Assembly: GCA_009746045.1 (NCBI GenBank) | Contig: RPFO01000041.1 | Location: forward strand, 6,527,302-6,591,301 | Length of the DNA: 64,000 bases | Origin: Mesostigma viride | Lineage: Eukaryota; Streptophyta; Mesostigmatophyceae; Mesostigmatales; Mesostigmataceae | Direction of reading: 5' to 3' | Part shown: positions 7,501-15,321 of the stretch, in pieces | Layout: every line of letters begins with the position of its first letter | Numbering within the stretch: position 1 is the stretch's first letter | The notes under the pieces: model-generated | Databases searched by the model: none | What the model was told of the DNA's origin: nothing | The model's input: the letters and a program-made list of their open reading frames with translations, nothing else | Position numbers and translations under genes: made by a program

Positions 7501-9462
7501 CATGTCCCACGTAGCTCCCACAAAAACCAGCATCTTCATTAAAACAATAAGTGGAAGCATACATGTGACACTAATTGACATGCCCGGAGGCACGCCGTTC
7601 AAGGCCCTTCATGAAGTACGTTGCCCTAGAGGCAACCAAGACAAGGGTGGGTGGGTGGGGAGCAAAGAAAGAGGCCGACAAAACCAGCCAGAGCGGCTTT
7701 TAGTCGCAAAACCTCCCTTATCCCTAGCTAACTGACGTCATTAAACCCTTATGTTTAGTGGATGCTAGTAAGACGCTAACCGTACAGACCGGGGGTAGAA
7801 TATCCCGAATCTGCACGGCTAGTATTAAATAATGCGTAGGTTGTTCTTTTCAGGGGCACTGCACCTCACGCCCCGTTCCGCCCGGGTATAATCAACCCAA
7901 GCGCGGAACGCACATTTTATTTAATTCATTTTTCAACCATGCACTATATTGCATCTACTAATCACAAAAGCTCTAGCCAAACAGCTACGAGTAAACACTG
8001 CGACCTATAAGCCGCTCATCCAGCGGCCTCTTGTTCCCGCATTCACGTATAGAAGAAACTCCGTTCAAAGAACCCCGATTCATGTCCCACGTAGCTCCCA
8101 CAAAAACCAGCATCTTCATTAAAACAATAAGTGGAAGCATACATGTGACACTAATTGACATGCCCGGAGGCACGCCGTTCAAGGCCCTTCATGAAGTACG
8201 TTGCCCAATCACCCCCGCCCTGGCTTTCCCTTGAAGCCGCACTCCACCTTGCTTGTTGTCACAAGTGACCGCCCTGCCGCAAAACGGGAGCCCCCCCACA
8301 TCGGGAGGCGTGTGCCCGGCGGCTGTGGATGCATGGCCAGGCCCAAAAAGGCCCAGCGCATTTGCACTGCGATTGCGCACGGCCAGCCTATCATGACCCC
8401 TCTCGGGGCCCCGAGTCGGTACCGCTATGGCCGTCTCCCCATAGACCCGGGGTGCTTCGAGAAAAAACGTGGACCTAGCCCAGGCCCCGCCAGCCCGGAT
8501 GCCCGAGGCCACAGCCCCAGGCACCTGGCTGAACGAGAGTCCGTTCAGCCAAGACCGCATTCCCCCCGAGGTTTCTATGCGTGGGGAAAAAATTTCTAGC
8601 TTAGACGCTTTTCCCATCGCCGTCCCCAGCCCCAACCACCCCCCCTCGGCGGAAGGCAATTGCAAAGTTTGCTGGCCAGCAGCAATTTCCGAAGAAAAAG
8701 CCGCAGGCCGCGGACCGAGACACGGGTCGCCAGTGCCAGCCATCCGGCTCCAACCCGGGGTGCAAGCATCCCCAGGTACGGAGCACCAGCTCGCGCACTG
8801 GGCCGACCAAGCGACAGTTGAGCACCTGTCACGGCATCCGGCCCACCAAAGACCCCAAGCTGGGGAAAAGGTGCGGACCGGAGGTAATCTTTTTCTTTTC
8901 TTTTAGTTAACCGGGCGAGGAACTACGCCTGGCCGGTTAACAACTGGAAGTCTCACCACTGGCCAAGTGGCCAGTGCAACCAGTGCTTTTGGGATTTTGC
9001 TCCGCAGCACCCATAGCTGCGGCTGCCGCCGCAACGACAACGAGCAAAGAAAGAGGCCGACAAAACCAGCCAGAGCGGCTTTTAGTCGCAAAACCTCCCT
9101 TATCCCTAGCTAACTGACGTCATTAAACCCTTATGTTTAGTGGATGCTAGTAAGACGCTAACCGTACAGACCGGGGGTAGAATATCCCGAATCTGCACGG
9201 CTAGTATTAAATAATGCGTAGGTTGTTCTTTTCAGGGGCACTGCACCTCACGCCCCGTTCCGCCCGGGTATAATCAACCCAAGCGCGGAACGCACATTTT
9301 ATTTAATTCATTTTTCAACCATGCACTATATTGCATCTACTAATCACAAAAGCTCTAGCCAAACAGCTACGAGTAAACACTGCGACCTATAAGCCGCTCA
9401 TCCAGCGGCCTCTTGTTCCCGCATTCACGTATAGAAGAAACTCCGTTCAAAGAACCCCGATT
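7501..9462 (-). mobile_element. Non-autonomous PAT/Ngaro-type YR retroelement (element 1)
   Basis: In minus-strand order the element is A1 (9462-9042, 421 bp), internal region (9041-8207), B1 (8206-8081, 126 bp), A2 (8080-7660, 421 bp), a 33-bp spacer, and B2 (7626-7501, 126 bp). This split-direct-repeat layout is the hallmark of PAT/Ngaro tyrosine-recombinase retrotransposons. No RT or YR reading frame is present, so it must have relied on another element. Insertion is at an AA dinucleotide (TT on the plus strand) without target duplication. The same AA sits at the B1/A2 junction. Element 2 is a near-identical copy in the opposite direction. Confidence 0.85.
8207..9041 (-). other. Hairpin-rich internal region of element 1
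   Basis: There is no convincing coding frame. Several perfect short inverted repeats are visible: 8527-8535 with 8542-8550, 8906-8914 with 8933-8941, and 8958-8965 with 8968-8975, plus a CTCGGGGCCCCGAG palindrome near 8403. These suggest a structured RNA or cis signals rather than protein. Confidence 0.5.
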
Positions 9463-9885
9463 ACTTCATGCGCAAGGTCATGAGACGCGCCGAGGCCGCG
9501 GGGGGGAACCCAGACATGGAAGAGATTGCCGTGTCCGTGAAGAGGGACATGGCCACGTTCGTGGCGGCGCCCTCAGGGCCGACGCCGATAGAGATTGTTA
9601 GGAAAAACAGGCAGGACATGAGAGACGATCTTCTGTTGACGCGCCCTCTGAACATCGAGCGGTTTCTCACTAGAGCGCCGAAAGCGACCTCGCTCATCGA
9701 GGCAGCACGGGACTAGACATCATTGCAGGAGAGTCACAAGTACAAAGTAAACTTTATTAAATGTTAATAAATTACACTTTGAATAAACACGCTTGTTCGC
9801 ATGACTCGATGATTCCCACGTCCCGCTATCGGATGTCGCGAAAACAACATCCCGCTCGACAAAAAATGAGAGAGGGTCATTATAG

Positions 9886-10503
9886 ATGAAACGTATAGTC
9901 GCTTACTTCCTTTCCAAGTTACGACGCGCGCCTACGATACCGGAAGGCCCGATCGGCTCGACTCGGCGCGCGTCGTCGCGAATTAGCGGGTCGTTGGAGT
10001 TCAGACGATCTCGCAAGCGATCCGACGACGCGAGGGATATCCGCCAATACGACATGTACGAGAGAGGAAAAAGGGTCGACGGGTACGATCCCAACAAAGC
10101 CGGCCGCGAACGGATGAAGAAGGAGATCGTCCCGCTGTTCGACGGCGCCACCATCAAGGGTTTCTTGGAGACCGGCTCGCCGTCCGGCGATAAAGCGAGA
10201 TATTGGGTGGACGAGCAGGGAGTGCTGCACCTGTTGGTCGAAAGCGAGCCCAAGCTCAGCTGGGTGCATTTGGTCGTGGACCTCGCGTCGATCGAGTGCG
10301 GGGGGTGCGATTTCCGAGACTGGGCGGATAAAACGTTCGAAGAGTACGACCGACACGCCACTTCGCCTTCGAAGAAGCACAGGGCGACCTATAGCCCCGT
10401 GATCGAAATTCCGGGTACGCTCGAATTCGGCATCTGTTTTCACATGAGCGCGCGCTCTTCTCCGATCACGCCGTTCGTGTTCAAAGTCCCTTCCGAGAAG
10501 TGA
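9886..10503 (+). CDS. Protein of unknown function
   Basis: A 205-residue protein. The first ~50 residues are strongly basic (RRSRKRSDDARD). The rest is a mixed alpha/beta sequence with an unusual CGGCDFRDWADKTFEEY stretch near residue 143. The ATG follows an AT-rich CATTATAG. Nothing in the sequence lets me name a family. It is the first intact gene after the split KilA-N gene. Confidence 0.55.
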   Translation: MKRIVAYFLSKLRRAPTIPEGPIGSTRRASSRISGSLEFRRSRKRSDDARDIRQYDMYERGKRVDGYDPNKAGRERMKKEIVPLFDGATIKGFLETGSPSGDKARYWVDEQGVLHLLVESEPKLSWVHLVVDLASIECGGCDFRDWADKTFEEYDRHATSPSKKHRATYSPVIEIPGTLEFGICFHMSARSSPITPFVFKVPSEK

Positions 10504-10520
10504 TATTGCGCGATTTTCCT

Positions 10521-10621
10521 AGTGAGGCCATGTCGCGTCTATGCACGCGCGGAGTAGCACGGAGTAGGCGACGGCCACCGCGGACACGCGGCAGACGTCC
10601 ACCGCCGTTTTCGCCAGTCCG
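10521..10621. repeat. 101-bp direct repeat, left copy (3' gene fragment)
   Basis: Matches 11137-11237 with only a handful of differences. On the minus strand it encodes the last ~32 residues of the membrane protein at 11135-11458 and keeps a stop at the same place (TAG instead of TGA). Two of the differences are synonymous in that frame. A stop codon lies just upstream, so it is a truncated duplicate. Confidence 0.8.
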
Positions 10622-10728
10622 TCTCGAATACTTTGCTAGGAACGACGTATAGTCCCCCGTGTCAGCTGTACAACATATAACTAACAGGAATTTCTGCGTG
10701 CGTTCATTTGCCGTGAAATAAACGGGAC

Positions 10729-11118
10729 ATGTTATTAGACGCGATGAAGCAACATAAAAATACTAATAAGACGAAATTAAGCGACATTTTGAAATGCTAT
10801 GTTTGTAAAAAGCGCGTGAGTGTGTGTGACTGGGATGGTGGAGAAATTGACATATTCGTCCATTCATGCGACTCATGGAATCCTTATTGTCCGGGTTCGC
10901 ATTTGATATGCGACCCTTGTTACAAATGTCTTAAACAAAGTGACCAGCTGTATTGCAGAAACCACGAACGATCATCTGGTGCATATCGCCCTCTCAGCAT
11001 GGACTCTATGACAATCCTGTCCAATCTCCAAGGAAATGCCCTCAATGACATGCTTTCATGGGCAACACACGACGACGGCACACAGAAACACGCGGAGGTA
11101 ATTGCTATCGTGTTCTAA
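10729..11118 (+). CDS. Small Cys/His-rich (RING-like) zinc protein
   Basis: A 129-residue protein with CYVCKKRVSVC at residues ~22-32, then HSCDSWNPYC, CDPCYKCLKQ and YCRNHE. The eight or more Cys/His ligands over ~60 residues fit a RING-like or related cross-brace zinc domain, perhaps an E3 ligase type. The spacing is not classical and I cannot fix the subtype. Base composition is clearly more AT-rich than the flanking viral genes. The gene sits between two 101-bp direct repeats, which suggests insertion by recombination from another source. Confidence 0.6.
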   Translation: MLLDAMKQHKNTNKTKLSDILKCYVCKKRVSVCDWDGGEIDIFVHSCDSWNPYCPGSHLICDPCYKCLKQSDQLYCRNHERSSGAYRPLSMDSMTILSNLQGNALNDMLSWATHDDGTQKHAEVIAIVF

Positions 11119-11134
11119 CCCATATCCAGCTAGC

Positions 11135-11458
11135 TCAGTGAGGCCCTGTCGCGTCTATGCACGCGCGCAGAAGCACGGAGTAGGCGACGGCCACCGCGGA
11201 CACGCGGCAGACGTCCACCGCCGTTTTCGCCAGTCCGGCGCAGAAGTTGTGTGTGCGGATGGTAATGGGCTCGCTCGCGAGTCTGCGGTCTTGGCGCGTG
11301 GGCGGGGTCGCGGTGTTCGACGTGGCAGCCACCGCGTTGGCCGCCATCGCGTACAGTGCGTACAAGAGAAACGGATTCTCGGCGCGAGACGCGGCCGTGA
11401 AGACGTTGTTGCTTCTGTGCGTGGGGGAGCTGACCCACTTGTTCCTGGAAGTGGACAC
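11135..11458 (-). CDS. Small membrane protein
   Basis: A 107-residue protein with hydrophobic segments near residues 28-46 and 80-102. A plus-strand frame (11247-11504) also looks protein-like. The minus strand is preferred because the truncated duplicate at 10521-10621 preserves this frame with synonymous changes (Leu-Leu written CTT CTG versus CTA CTC) and keeps the stop. Function unknown. Confidence 0.55.
   Translation of the reverse strand: MSTSRNKWVSSPTHRSNNVFTAASRAENPFLLYALYAMAANAVAATSNTATPPTRQDRRLASEPITIRTHNFCAGLAKTAVDVCRVSAVAVAYSVLLRACIDATGPH
11137..11237. repeat. 101-bp direct repeat, right copy
   Basis: The intact partner of 10521-10621, forming the 3' end of the minus-strand membrane-protein gene. 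Together the two copies bracket the AT-rich zinc-protein gene at 10729-11118. Confidence 0.8.
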
Positions 11459-11551
11459 GGTCGTGACCAGGGCGATCGAGAGCGGTGGGGGGGCGGGGGC
11501 GTAGATCCGAGACCGGCGTCGCTATTATCTCCCGTCTTGTGGTATAGCGGC

Positions 11552-13309
11552 ATGGCGCCGGAACTGAGCGACAAAGCCAAGAAGCGGATGACGGACAAGG
11601 TGAAAGCGATCCGTTCCCAGATCGAATCGAGGTACGTCGACGACGAGCACCGGCGGTTTTGCAAGTCGAGCGGGGACGAGCCGTTCGGCCGCGTGCCCGA
11701 GTTCAAGACGGGGGTCGTCTCGTTGGAGTTTCCCAGGTTGGACGGGCCTTCGTACATCCGGTCCGCGATGGCGCTCGCGTATCCCATCCAATGGACCCCC
11801 CGCAAGATGGAAATAGAGACGTTCCGCCACAGCCTCCTGGACCCCGTGTTTCAGGCCATGCCCGGGTACGTGAAGGGCGACATGTCCGACCTGATCGACA
11901 TGGAGTGGTACAACGCTTGCCTGCGTTACCTCCGAACGCTGGGCCGGTTGGACTTCATCATCGTGATGGACTACACGTACAACGGGGCGTCGTTCACGAA
12001 CGGGAACGGGGCGATGAATCTTCAGAAGCAAAGAGAGATCGATCTCGAGGACGAGAAAATCGGCTACGTGAAGCCGCTGTCCAAGTACGTGGACCCTCTT
12101 TGGCCGGCCGTGGTTCGTTTGTGCGAGCGCGGATTGAACGGAAGGCCTTTCGACAAGCTCGACCCCGGGGACCTGTTTCGCAAACGGCCGGACGTGCAGG
12201 AACTGCGCGGCGCCCTGGCGAGTCACCTGTCGGCGCGCGCGCAGGACAAGGGGGTCGAGACGCCGGTTGGCAAACCCCTCGCCGAGGAGCTCGCGGCGTT
12301 GTCGAGCTGGGAGCAGGTGGTCCGAAAGATCGCCACTCTGGACCATCGGTTCATGGACATCCTGTACCTATTGTCGAAGTGGGTCTACAACCACCTGGAT
12401 CTTCCGTTCAAGCGGGACTACGTCCTGCGGACGTACGCGGACGAGCTGGCGAGGATCCTGCGAGAAGCGCCGCCCGTTGGACGCGAGATGGTGGTGTACA
12501 GGGGGGTGACGAACGAGTACTACATGCCGAGGAAGGGGACCCGGGACGTGTTTCAGAACCCTTACCCCGTCTCGGTTTCGATCGACCCCTCCGTGGCTGT
12601 CAAGTTCCTGTACGACGAGTACTTCACCGCCAGCCAGTTCGACAAGACGCGGGATTGCTGCATCAAGGTCATCCACGTGCTGCCCGGGACGCCGGCCCTC
12701 TGCCTCTGGCCGATCGGCGGCCACGAGGACCAGAAGGAGATCGTCCTCCCGCCCGGGACGAACTATCTCATAAAGTCCCATCGTCTGCGTAATATCGTGG
12801 TGGAAGTCCCCACTTTCACGCAAGGGAAGGCGGTGAGGGGCGAGGTGTGTTGGGACGAGATGGTGAAGCGCAAAGCCCGCAACCCGAAGTACGAAAAGAT
12901 GTTCCCGAGGAAATGGGTGACGGAGATTTACGTGGACGGGACGGCCGCCGCGATCCGTTCGCGGTCGACGCGCGATCCTCAGACGTGGAGATCCAACGCG
13001 TCGAAAGCCTTGAAAACCGTCCCGTGGGAGACGCTGGGTTCGACCCCCGTTTCGGACGGCAACGCGCTCGGATTGTTCTTGGCGAATTGCAACGTGGCGG
13101 TGAAAACGGGCGTGTGGTCTCCGGTTTCGAGACAGATACGGTCCATGAAGAGCAGCGGGGTGATAGGGTTGGACGCGGAGAGTTCGTTGCTTACGTTCGT
13201 GGACACGTGGTTCAAACCTGTCGGACAGCCCGGGCTCTCGGCGAGGGAGCAGATGCGGTCTCTGATGGAGAAGATATCGTCTATCGCGCCACCGCCGCCT
13301 CGCAGGTAG
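11552..13309 (+). CDS. ADP-ribosyltransferase-like protein
   Basis: A 585-residue protein. The middle region (about 310-415) has the layout of an ADP-ribosyltransferase fold: an Arg in VVYRGVTNEYY, a Ser-rich strand PYPVSVSIDPSVAVKF, and QKEIVLPPGTNYLI at the place of the catalytic Q/E-x-E motif. Such domains move ADP-ribose from NAD+ to protein or nucleic acid and occur in some large DNA viruses and phages. The N-terminal 300 and C-terminal 170 residues match nothing I know. The ATG at 11552 is chosen because the longer open frame upstream runs through the previous gene. The target is unknown, and activity is inferred only from motif order. Confidence 0.6.
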   Translation: MAPELSDKAKKRMTDKVKAIRSQIESRYVDDEHRRFCKSSGDEPFGRVPEFKTGVVSLEFPRLDGPSYIRSAMALAYPIQWTPRKMEIETFRHSLLDPVFQAMPGYVKGDMSDLIDMEWYNACLRYLRTLGRLDFIIVMDYTYNGASFTNGNGAMNLQKQREIDLEDEKIGYVKPLSKYVDPLWPAVVRLCERGLNGRPFDKLDPGDLFRKRPDVQELRGALASHLSARAQDKGVETPVGKPLAEELAALSSWEQVVRKIATLDHRFMDILYLLSKWVYNHLDLPFKRDYVLRTYADELARILREAPPVGREMVVYRGVTNEYYMPRKGTRDVFQNPYPVSVSIDPSVAVKFLYDEYFTASQFDKTRDCCIKVIHVLPGTPALCLWPIGGHEDQKEIVLPPGTNYLIKSHRLRNIVVEVPTFTQGKAVRGEVCWDEMVKRKARNPKYEKMFPRKWVTEIYVDGTAAAIRSRSTRDPQTWRSNASKALKTVPWETLGSTPVSDGNALGLFLANCNVAVKTGVWSPVSRQIRSMKSSGVIGLDAESSLLTFVDTWFKPVGQPGLSAREQMRSLMEKISSIAPPPPRR

Positions 13310-13329
13310 GGTCGGTACGGAATTTCTGA

Positions 13330-14032
13330 CATCCCATCTACCGGGAGTACCCTGCACTGGCAGAGGTCGTGTGGTGTACGGAACCCGGAATTACGTCGGT
13401 ACGGAATTTGCCACCTTGTTGAATTTCACTTTGTATCGTCCAATAGAAAGTGCCCTGTGAAGTACGGGTCTGGTCCCGCGCTAGTATTTTTATTTAGGCC
13501 TATTAAGTTATTTTTTTGGGAGAGGGAAAGAGACACAGAGAGAGAGGGGAGTCGACCAGCTGCGGGGGGGGCATGTACGGAATCCCAACCTCTGAGGTAC
13601 TCTGAGTACCCTCCACTGGTAGAGGTCGTGTGGTGTACGGAACCTGGAATTACGTCGGTACGGAATTTGCCACCTTGTTAAAATACACTCTGTATCGTCC
13701 AATAGAAAGTGCCCTGTAAAGTACGGGTCTGGTCCCGCGCTAGTATTTTTATTTAGGCCTATTAAGTTATTTTTTTGGGAGAGGGAAAGAGAGAGAGAGA
13801 GGAGTCGACCAGCTGCGGGGGCATGTACGGAATCCCAACCTCTGAGGTACTCTGAGTACCCTCCACTGGTAGAGGTCGTGTGGTGTACGGAACCTGGAAT
13901 TACGTCGGTACGGAATTTGCCACCTTGTTGAATTTCACTTTGTATCGTCCAATAGAAAGTGTCCTGTGAAGTACGGGTGAGGTCCAGCGCTAGTATTTTT
14001 ATTTAGGCCTATTAAGTTATTTTTTTGGGAGA

Positions 14033-14063
<31 letters not shown>
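13330..14063. repeat. Three ~245-bp direct repeats
   Basis: Units start near 13330, 13571 and 13820. Each has GTACGGAAT-rich text, a TATCGTCCAATAGAAAGTG stretch, TTTATTTAGGCCTATTAAG, a T run, and a purine-rich GAGAGA tail followed by GTCGACCAGCTGCGGGG. The GA tail grows in the third unit. No gene is visible. Confidence 0.8.
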
Positions 14064-14064
<1 letters not shown>

Positions 14065-14312
14065 TGGGGTATAGTTTCGATGACCGTTGCATTCGAAATT
14101 TTATGGTCAGCGATGGAGTATAAATTACAGGACAGTTACTTTCAAAATTTTATGGTCAGCGATGGAGTATAATTTATTTGACCGCTGAAGAGTGACAAAA
14201 TTTTATGGTCAGCGATGGAGTATAAATTACAGGACTGTTACATTCAAAATTTTATGGTCAGCTATGGAGTATAAATTACAGGACCGTTGCATTCAAAATT
14301 GTATGGTCAGCG
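14064..14312. repeat. Tandem ~60-bp repeats with TATA-like core
   Basis: About five units built on AAATTTTATGGTCAGCGATGG followed by an AGTATAAATTACAGGAC-like part. Most carry a GTATAA(A)T core that looks like the viral gene promoter boxes. They lie at the centre of the inverted-repeat structure. Confidence 0.75.
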
Positions 14313-14324
14313 ATGGATGGGTCA

Positions 14325-14845
14325 GTCTCTCTCTCTCTGTCTCTCTTTCCCTCTCCCAAAAAAAATAACTTAATAGGCCTAAATAAGAATACTAGTGCGG
14401 GACCTCACCCGTACTCTCAGGGAGCGTTTCTATTGGACGATACAAGGCCAGTGAAAGTTCCGTACCTGCCATACCACTTCTTCCGTACACTATACATCGA
14501 TTTCTATTCGATGATGCATATCATACTTAAGAGGTTGTCGAATCCGTACATTGGTGCTTCAACAGTCCTCACACTCGCTCATGTATCGCTGATCCTTCGA
14601 CGCGCGACAAACGGAACCCGCACCCCTTCCCCCATCCTTGGGTTGGCACAGCGACGGTAGTTTTTTTTGGGGGCTTTTCGGAATACTAGTACGGGACCTT
14701 ACCCGTACTCTCAGGGAGCGTTCCTATTGGATGATACAGGGCCGTTGAAAGCTCCGTACATGCGAGTTCACTTATTCCGTACGCCATACACTGAATTCTA
14801 CTGGATGATGCATATAATACTTGAGAGGTCGTGTTTCCGTCCCTA
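14325..14845. repeat. Inverted copies of the 13.3-14.0 kb repeat
   Basis: Two units (about 14340-14550 and 14686-14845) match the reverse complement of the left repeats: CTCTCTTTCCCTCTCCC, A run, AACTTAATAGGCCTAAATAA, then TATTGGACGATACAA. The second unit lacks the pyrimidine-rich start. The ~1.5-kb block as a whole is a large imperfect palindrome with no coding content. Confidence 0.75.
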
Positions 14846-14895
14846 CCTAGGTGGTACCAGCCCGTATAACCAAGCAACCCTCTGAGTGGAGGGTA

Positions 14896-15297
14896 CTAGC
14901 CTATGATGGCGACGATGAGCATCGTGCTCGCCGCGATGATCCTCATCGCCTTCGTCGCCTCCCGCTGGACCAACACCTCGTCGCTGCCCGGCTTTGTGAC
15001 GGAGTTGGGCCTGCCAAATATTAAGGTGTGGACGACGTCCAAGAAGCTGTAGCTCTTGGGCTTGATGATGAAGAGGATGGAGAACGCCACGAGGACGATG
15101 GCCACCTTCGCGAAAAGGACGGGCTTGTACAGCAACGCCACGATCCTGGACCCCCACCCTCGGCCATCCAAAAACCCAGCTTTTGCCGCGGCGTTGACTG
15201 GGTCCGAGGCTTGTTGCCGCAGTGAGTTGGCACCATCCACCATGTATTCCGCACCCGTAAATTCGTAAGGAGACAAAGGAGTCACTCTGTTGGCCAT
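14896..15297 (-). CDS. Two- or three-TM membrane protein
   Basis: A 133-residue protein with a polar N-terminus (about 1-50), hydrophobic helices at about 60-82 and 112-132, and a basic loop between them (KPKSYS, QREATKAMR). It precedes two more membrane proteins on the same strand. TATATATAG lies directly upstream of the ATG. Probably a virion membrane component; no family recognised. Confidence 0.7.
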   Translation of the reverse strand: MANRVTPLSPYEFTGAEYMVDGANSLRQQASDPVNAAAKAGFLDGRGWGSRIVALLYKPVLFAKVAIVLVAFSILFIIKPKSYSFLDVVHTLIFGRPNSVTKPGSDEVLVQREATKAMRIIAASTMLIVAIIG

Positions 15298-15321
15298 CCC
15301 GGCTATATATACTAGCGTAGA

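Larger units (their letters stand above)
6684..9716 (+). pseudogene. KilA-N domain protein gene split by YR element 1
   Basis: The 5' part (6684-7500) encodes the shared N-terminus and a full KilA-N DNA-binding domain, with GVWIHPKLVNPLAMWISPDF as its hallmark stretch (about residues 115-150), then an alpha-helical region. The frame meets a transposon at 7501. The 3' part (9463-9716) continues in the same frame on the far side and ends at a stop after a Lys/Arg- and Asp-rich helical tail. KilA-N proteins are common in large DNA viruses and are thought to bind DNA. The insertion should inactivate the gene. Confidence 0.8.

Noticed and set aside
8189-8743. 184-residue frame inside YR element 1
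   Set aside because: Low-quality composition in a hairpin-rich interior, and not kept at equal length in element 2.
11247-11504. Plus-strand 85-residue membrane-like frame
   Set aside because: The opposite frame keeps its stop and shows synonymous changes in the 101-bp duplicate, so minus was preferred; the plus frame cannot be fully excluded.
13330-14063. CRISPR-like array
   Set aside because: Repeats are long, directly joined and lack regular unique spacers; no cas genes.
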